This document shows, piece after piece, positions 59,337 through 64,000 of a DNA stretch of 64,000 nucleotides (position 1 is its first letter; each line of letters starts with the position of its first letter). The position numbers and the translations under genes were made by a program. Source of the DNA: Dehalococcoidia bacterium (lineage in GTDB: Bacteria; Chloroflexota; Dehalococcoidia; DSTF01; JACRBR01); the NCBI GenBank assembly GCA_021462855.1, contig JAJTXQ010000040.1, positions 92,458 to 156,457 on the forward strand, read 5' to 3'. Below the pieces are notes generated by a model that saw only the letters and a list, made by a program, of their open reading frames with translations, had not been told where the DNA came from and did not search any database.

Positions 59337-60263
59337 GTGCGCGGCCACGATCTGCTGTCCATTGCCGAACTCGCCCCATCCGAGGTCACGCGCATCCTCG
59401 AGACCGCGCTGAGCCTGAAGCGCGACGGCGGCGGGCAGGACACGCTGCGCGGCCAGACGCTCGCGCTCGTGTTCGAAAAGCCGTCGTTGCGCACGCGCGT
59501 CAGTTTCGAAGTGGCGATGCAGCAGCTCGGCGGCACCGCGATCTACCTCGGCCAGGCCGAGGTTGGCCTCGGGCAGCGCGAACCCGTGCGCGATGTCGCG
59601 CGCGTGCTGAGCCGCTACGTCGGCGTCATCGCCGCGCGCGTGTATTCACACCAGACGCTGCTCGACCTCGCCCGCTATTCCGACGCGCCCGTCATCAACG
59701 CGCTCTCCGACGAGGAGCACCCGTGCCAGGCGATGGCCGACCTGCTCACGGTGCTCGAGCGCTTCGGCACGCTGCGCGGGGTGCGCCTCGCGTTCGTCGG
59801 CGACGGGTTCAACGTCGCGATCTCGCTCGCCGAGGCGTGCGCGCTCACCGGCGTCAGCTTCGCGATGGCGTCTCCCGACGGCTACAGCCTGCCGGATCCC
59901 ACGCTCCGCACCGTGCGCGAGCTTGCCGCGGCAAACGGCACGCACGTCGATATCTACGCATCGCCCGAAGAAGCCGTGCGCGGCGCCGATGTCGTGTACA
60001 CCGACGTCTGGGCGAGCATGGGCCAGGAGGACAGCTATGCTCAGCGCAAGGAGGCGTTCCGCGGCTTCGCGATCACGCGCGAGCTGATGGCGCTCGCCAG
60101 CCCGCGCGCCATCTTCATGCACGACCTGCCAGCGCACCGCGGCGACGAGGTGATGGATGACGTGATCGAGGGGGCGCAGTCGGTCGTGTTCGACCAGGCG
60201 GAGAACCGCCTCCACGCGCAGAAGGCCATCCTGGCGCTGATCGCCGGCCGCGCCGAGCTCTGA
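59337..60263 (+). CDS. argF: Ornithine carbamoyltransferase family enzyme
   Basis: Forms citrulline from ornithine and carbamoyl phosphate. The 308-residue protein has the carbamoyl-phosphate loop FEKPSLRTRVSFE, the HPCQAMADLLT segment and TDVWASMGQE. The ornithine signature, usually HCLP, reads H-D-L-P with Asp263 in place of Cys (MHDLPAHRGDE), which may alter substrate binding. GTG at 59337 is chosen as CGGAGG lies 6 nt upstream; the GTG at 59331 is too close to it. It leads into cdaA 9 bp later, possibly one operon. Confidence 0.9.
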   Translation: MRGHDLLSIAELAPSEVTRILETALSLKRDGGGQDTLRGQTLALVFEKPSLRTRVSFEVAMQQLGGTAIYLGQAEVGLGQREPVRDVARVLSRYVGVIAARVYSHQTLLDLARYSDAPVINALSDEEHPCQAMADLLTVLERFGTLRGVRLAFVGDGFNVAISLAEACALTGVSFAMASPDGYSLPDPTLRTVRELAAANGTHVDIYASPEEAVRGADVVYTDVWASMGQEDSYAQRKEAFRGFAITRELMALASPRAIFMHDLPAHRGDEVMDDVIEGAQSVVFDQAENRLHAQKAILALIAGRAEL

Positions 60264-60272
60264 CGCGGCGCC

Positions 60273-61064
60273 ATGTCCGACTTCGGCAACTTTCTCCGCG
60301 ACAACTTCCAGCAGTTCGATGCGGCCGCGGCGGTCGACATCTTCATCATCTGGCTCATCTTCTTCGGCATGCTCATGCTGCTCCGCGGCACGACCGCGAT
60401 GGCCGTCATTCGCGGCGCCACGATCGTGCTCATCGGCGCGTTCATCCTCGGGCGCATTTTCGACCTGCGCGTGCTCAACTTCCTGCTCAGCAATTCGTTC
60501 CTCGGCCTGCTGATCGCGCTGCCGGTGATCTTCCGCGAGGAGATCCGCCGCGCGCTCGAACGCATCGGCCGGACGGCTGCCCGCGCGTTCGGCAACGTGC
60601 AGCAGTACGACGAAACACTCGACGCGCTGCGCCATGCCGTCGCCGGCATGGCGCAGCGCAAGATCGGCGCGCTCATCGTCATCGAGCGCGAGACAGGCCT
60701 GCAGGAGTACACCGAGCGTGGTGTGCGCATCGATGCGGAGCCGTCGTCCGAGCTGCTGCAGGGCATCTTCTTCCCCAACTCGCCGCTGCACGATGGCGCC
60801 GTCGTCATCCGCGGCGACCGCGTCGCCGCCGCGTCGGTGACGCTGCCGCTCTCCGAGAACGAGCTTCCCGGCGACCTGGGCACGCGGCACCGCGCCGGGC
60901 TCGGCATCACCGAGCGCACCGACGCCGTGTCGATCGTCGTCTCCGAGGAGACGGGCGATGTCTCCGTCGCCGCCGACGGCCGCATGTACACGCGGCTCGA
61001 TGACGTGCGGCTGCGCGGCCTGCTCGACCGCCTGCTCGGCGGCGCGAACGGGAGCGCGCCGTGA
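60273..61064 (+). CDS. cdaA: Diadenylate cyclase CdaA
   Basis: Makes the second messenger c-di-AMP. The 263-residue protein has three membrane helices in the first 90 residues (IFIIWLIFFGMLMLL and neighbours), then the DAC domain with PNSPLHDGAVVI (Asp173 of the DGA motif) and LGTRHRAGLGIT (RHR at 205-207). c-di-AMP governs potassium, osmotic and wall balance. Its stop overlaps the cdaR start by 4 bp, the usual cdaA-cdaR pair. No glmM follows. Confidence 0.95.
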   Translation: MSDFGNFLRDNFQQFDAAAAVDIFIIWLIFFGMLMLLRGTTAMAVIRGATIVLIGAFILGRIFDLRVLNFLLSNSFLGLLIALPVIFREEIRRALERIGRTAARAFGNVQQYDETLDALRHAVAGMAQRKIGALIVIERETGLQEYTERGVRIDAEPSSELLQGIFFPNSPLHDGAVVIRGDRVAAASVTLPLSENELPGDLGTRHRAGLGITERTDAVSIVVSEETGDVSVAADGRMYTRLDDVRLRGLLDRLLGGANGSAP

Positions 61065-62326
61065 ACTACCTGCGTCGCCTGCCGCGTGCCCTCGCATACG
61101 TCGTCGCCGGCGCCGCGCGGCTCATCATCGGCAACATCGGCCTCGCGGTGCTGTCGCTTGCGCTCGCGCTCAGCCTCTGGCTCTTCGTCACGGACCGCGA
61201 GAACCCGACGGAAGCGCAGACGTTCAACAGCGCCATCCCCGTGCGCTTCGTGAACGTCCCGAACGGCCTCGCCGTCGCGAACGCGTCGGAGAGCACCGTC
61301 CGCATCCGCATCGAGGCGCCAAAGAACGAGTTGCGCGGCCTCAGCGTCGATGACTTCGACGCGACGATCGACCTCGGCGGCCTCAGCCGGGGCGTGCAGA
61401 CGGTGACGGTCGCGGTAAACCCGCCGAACAGCGATGTCAACGTCATCGACATCACCCCGGCACGGATCGACGTCACGATCGAAGACGTGCGCACGAAGGA
61501 GGTGCCTGTGCGGCCAACGCTCGTCGGCTCGCCCCAGCAGGGCTTCGCGGCGACGAACGAGCGCGCGGACCCCGCGACCGCGACGGTCAGCGGCCCCGAG
61601 AGCCTCGTCGCGCTCGTCGACGCCGCCGTGGCGGAGGTTAACCTCACCGGGCTGCGCGTCGACTTCACCGACGATCGCGTCGAGCTCGCGCCGCGGGACG
61701 CGCGCGGCGGCGAGATCAGCCGCGTGCAGGTGAACCCGCAGGCCGCGCGCGTCACGGTGGACATCGAACAGCGCGAGTTCAGCTTCGAGTTCGTCGTGAC
61801 GCCGGCGGTGACGGGCCAGCCGGCGGCCGGCTACAACCTCGCAGGCATCACGATCGAACCGCGCCTCGCCGTCGTCACCGGCCCGCTCGACGTGTTGCAG
61901 TCGATCGACGCCGTGCGGGGCATCGGCACCGAGGAGATCTCGGTGGCCGACGCGCGCGACGACGTGATCCGCACCGTGCGCCTGGCGCTGCCCGAGGGCA
62001 CGCGCGCGCAGGGCAGCCCGGACGTGCGGGTCGCCGTGCACATCGATGCCGCGCAGGGCGAGTTCTCGTTCCGCGTGGTCCCGCAGGTGCGCAATCTCGA
62101 CAGCGCGCTGACGGCGACCGTCGCCGACGCGGTGACGGTCACGCTTGCCGGCGAGGTGCCCCTCCTCCAGTCGCTGACGCCCGAGTCGATCCTCGCAATC
62201 GCCGACGTCCAGGGGCTCGGCGCCGGTCTGCACCTCGTGCCGGTCAACGTCAGCGCGCCCGGCAACACCACGATCATCCGCATCGACCCGGGGCAGGCGG
62301 GCATCGCGCTGGCGCCGCGTCCGTGA
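61061..62326 (+). CDS. cdaR: CdaR-like YbbR-domain protein
   Basis: Membrane-anchored regulator of CdaA. The 421-residue protein has a membrane helix at about 20-45 (LIIGNIGLAVLSLALALSLW) followed by four YbbR repeats outside the membrane (starting near 62, 140, 235 and 325), with patterns such as IPVRFVNVPNGLAV and VPVRPTLVGSPQQGFAA. The gene start (GTGA) and stop (GTGA with der) both overlap neighbours. Confidence 0.92.
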   Translation: MNYLRRLPRALAYVVAGAARLIIGNIGLAVLSLALALSLWLFVTDRENPTEAQTFNSAIPVRFVNVPNGLAVANASESTVRIRIEAPKNELRGLSVDDFDATIDLGGLSRGVQTVTVAVNPPNSDVNVIDITPARIDVTIEDVRTKEVPVRPTLVGSPQQGFAATNERADPATATVSGPESLVALVDAAVAEVNLTGLRVDFTDDRVELAPRDARGGEISRVQVNPQAARVTVDIEQREFSFEFVVTPAVTGQPAAGYNLAGITIEPRLAVVTGPLDVLQSIDAVRGIGTEEISVADARDDVIRTVRLALPEGTRAQGSPDVRVAVHIDAAQGEFSFRVVPQVRNLDSALTATVADAVTVTLAGEVPLLQSLTPESILAIADVQGLGAGLHLVPVNVSAPGNTTIIRIDPGQAGIALAPRP

Positions 62327-63675
62327 GCGGCGTGAGCGCGCCCGCCGCGCTGCCCATCATCGCCATCGTCGGCCGGCCGAACGTCGGCAAGTCGGCGCTG
62401 TTCAACCGCATCGTCGGCGGCCGCCCCGCGCTCGTCGAAGACCTGCCCGGCACGACGCGCGACCGCATCTACGGCGACGCGGAGTGGCGCGGCCGCGAGT
62501 TCCGCGTCGTCGACACCGGCGGGCTCGAGCCCGAGGTGCCCGGCACGTATACGCCGCTCATCCGCTCGCAGGTCGAGCTCGCGCTCGCCGAGGCGGCGAT
62601 GATCCTCTTCGTCGTCGACGCGCGCGATGGCCCGAACGCCGCCGACATCGAGGTCGCCGCGCTGCTGCGACGCACGCAGAAGCCGGTGCTGCTGCTCGCG
62701 AACAAGGCCGAGAACCGCGAGCGCCGCGAGGCCGTCGTGCAGTTCTACGAGCTCGGCATCGGCGAGCCGATCGCCGTGAGCGCGCTCCACGGCGACGGCG
62801 TGGCCGACGTCCTCGACATGATCGCCGACACGTTGCCGCCTTCGGAAACCGCGGCGGAGGAGACGGGGCTGCGCATCGCCATCGTCGGGCGGCCCAACGT
62901 CGGCAAGTCTTCGTTCTTCAACGCCGTGCTCGGCGAGGAGCGCGTGATCGTCAGCGATGTGCCGGGCACCACGCGCGACGCCATCGACACCGCGTTCACG
63001 TTCGGGGAAGAGCGGCTCGTGCTGGTCGATACGGCCGGGCTGCGGCGCCGCGGTTCGATCGAGCCGGGCGTCGAGAAGCATTCGGCGCTGCGGGCGCACC
63101 GAGCGCTCGACCGCGCACAGGTCGCGCTCTGCGTCATTGACCTGTCGCAGGGGTTCACGGCGCAGGACGCGCACGTCGTCGGCTTCGCGCTCGAGGCGGC
63201 GACCGGCGTGGTCGTCGTGGCGAACAAGTGGGACCTGGTGCGCGATGGCGATTGGACGCAGGAGGACTGGACGCGGCGCATCCGCTGGCGGCTCAAGTTC
63301 GCGCCCTGGATCGCGATCTGCTTCACGTCGGCGAAGCAGGGCGAGGGGGTCGACGCCGTGCTCGGCGAAGCTGTGCGCATCGGCCACGAGCGGCAGCGGC
63401 GGGTGGACACCGGACAGCTGAACCAGGTGATCCGCCGCGCCATGGCCGAGAAGCCGCCGACGGCGCCATCGAAAGGCAAGCGCATCAAGCTGCTCTACGT
63501 AACGCAGCCGGAAGTCGACCCGCCGACGTTCGTGTTCTTTATGAACGACGCGTCGCTCGTGCACTTCAGCTACCGGCGATACATGGAGAACGTCATCCGC
63601 CGGCAGTTCGGGTTCCAGGGCACGGCGATCAAGCTGGTGTTTCGCGGGCGTGGCGCAGACGACGCCCGCGCGTGA
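62323..63675 (+). CDS. der: GTPase Der (EngA)
   Basis: Double-GTPase for 50S ribosome assembly. The 450-residue protein has two G domains, each with its P loop (IVGRPNVGKSALFNR near 15 and IVGRPNVGKSSFFNA near 185), switch motifs DTGG and DTAGLRRRG, and NKAE/NKWD specificity loops. A C-terminal KH-like domain (about 365-440) includes KLLYVTQPEVDPPTFVFFMN. GTG start overlaps cdaR by 4 bp. Confidence 0.97.
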   Translation: MSGVSAPAALPIIAIVGRPNVGKSALFNRIVGGRPALVEDLPGTTRDRIYGDAEWRGREFRVVDTGGLEPEVPGTYTPLIRSQVELALAEAAMILFVVDARDGPNAADIEVAALLRRTQKPVLLLANKAENRERREAVVQFYELGIGEPIAVSALHGDGVADVLDMIADTLPPSETAAEETGLRIAIVGRPNVGKSSFFNAVLGEERVIVSDVPGTTRDAIDTAFTFGEERLVLVDTAGLRRRGSIEPGVEKHSALRAHRALDRAQVALCVIDLSQGFTAQDAHVVGFALEAATGVVVVANKWDLVRDGDWTQEDWTRRIRWRLKFAPWIAICFTSAKQGEGVDAVLGEAVRIGHERQRRVDTGQLNQVIRRAMAEKPPTAPSKGKRIKLLYVTQPEVDPPTFVFFMNDASLVHFSYRRYMENVIRRQFGFQGTAIKLVFRGRGADDARA

Positions 63676-63713
63676 CGATTCGCTGCATCCTTCGATCATC
63701 TGCCCCGGGGCTA

Positions 63714-63742
63714 TGGAAAACGCGCGCCAACAGGCGTAGGAT
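63714..63742 (+). promoter_or_regulatory. Candidate promoter of the last partial gene
   Basis: TGGAAA (63714-63719), 17-bp spacer, TAGGAT (63737-63742). Leader about 20 nt with a very strong AAAGGAGG site. Confidence 0.45.
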
Positions 63743-63767
63743 CCGATCGCCGGAAAGGAGGCCCGCG

Positions 63768-64000
63768 ATGCACGTGATCACGTTGCCAAAGAGCAGGCTG
63801 GAGCGCCTTCGCCAGACGTTCAAGCACCCGGACCAGGCGGCGATCCTGGCGCGCGTACCCGTGATCGCGCGGCGCGTGCCGGCGCGCGGCTATTGGCGCA
63901 CGCAGGGCATCGACGCGCGCCGCGCCGCAACGAGCATCCGCGCCGACCTCGGGCGCGGGCTCGCGAAGGCGCGCCACGCCGGCGCGCATGCCGCACGGCG
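63768..64000 (+). CDS. Hypothetical basic protein (partial)
   Basis: The gene runs off the right edge; 77 residues are visible. ATG at 63768 follows the strongest ribosome site in the window (AAAGGAGG, 6 nt). The product begins MHVITLPKSRLERLRQTFKH and is strongly basic, with Arg/Ala-rich sequence. No family recognised from this part; an RNA-binding or ribosome-related role is only a guess from charge. Confidence 0.55.
   Translation, partial: MHVITLPKSRLERLRQTFKHPDQAAILARVPVIARRVPARGYWRTQGIDARRAATSIRADLGRGLAKARHAGAHAAR

Overview
The window is a compact, very GC-rich bacterial chromosome segment (about 70 percent GC by eye) with short intergenic gaps, many 1-17 bp gene overlaps and no sign of phage, IS elements, CRISPR or plasmid genes. 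Gene content (C5-pathway heme operon led by a MerR-type regulator, cdaA-cdaR-der, MreB with a RodZ-like PASTA protein, FliA/WhiG-type sigma factor, a threonine synthase-NIL-MoaD-like gene run) suggests a free-living, probably aerobic heterotroph. Chloroflexota, perhaps a high-GC Dehalococcoidia-like lineage, is my best guess; this is inference, because no rRNA gene is present.

Layout. 1-4.5 kb: partial flavin-binding protein, two small unknowns, hisA-hisH on the minus strand and ligA. 4.5-12 kb: HD-GYP c-di-GMP phosphodiesterase, larE, and a four-gene minus-strand operon (hybrid histidine kinase, metallo-beta-lactamase hydrolase, dienelactone hydrolase, PHP hydrolase). 12-15.5 kb: sigma factor, Gfo/Idh/MocA oxidoreductase, csrA, one tRNA(CAU), TetR regulator. 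15.5-20 kb: His-rich membrane protein, DUF402 hydrolase, argS, TolB-like lipoprotein. 20-26.3 kb: MerR-hypothetical-precorrin-2 dehydrogenase-hemA-hemC-cobA/hemD-hemB, serving heme and siroheme. 26.3-31 kb: BatD-like protein, then threonine synthase, NIL protein, a CysO/HcyS-like sulfur carrier ending in GGA, and a cytochrome P450. 31-34 kb: argC-argJ-argB. 34-43.6 kb: lipoprotein, M20 amidohydrolase, glycosyltransferase, NarL/NarX-type two-component system, proline dehydrogenase, comB-like phosphatase, proA, azlCD. 43.9-50.9 kb: mreB, an alpha/beta hydrolase, a TPP enzyme, an unknown protein, the RodZ-PASTA protein and rimO. 50.9-56.9 kb: AmaP-like protein-scpB-DUF503, a 43-residue zinc ribbon, glycerate kinase, minimal metallopeptidase, ribF and an orphan DNA methyltransferase. 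56.9-64 kb: fabD-fabF, argF, cdaA-cdaR, der and a partial gene.

Two genome-scale signals stand out. First, a TANNNT box lies 6-7 nt before the start codon of at least a dozen genes, which points to widespread leaderless mRNAs; other genes carry normal Shine-Dalgarno leaders. Second, the threonine synthase-NIL-sulfur carrier cluster, together with siroheme genes, looks like a protein-thiocarboxylate route for putting sulfur into an amino acid. It is the best candidate here for a poorly described system.
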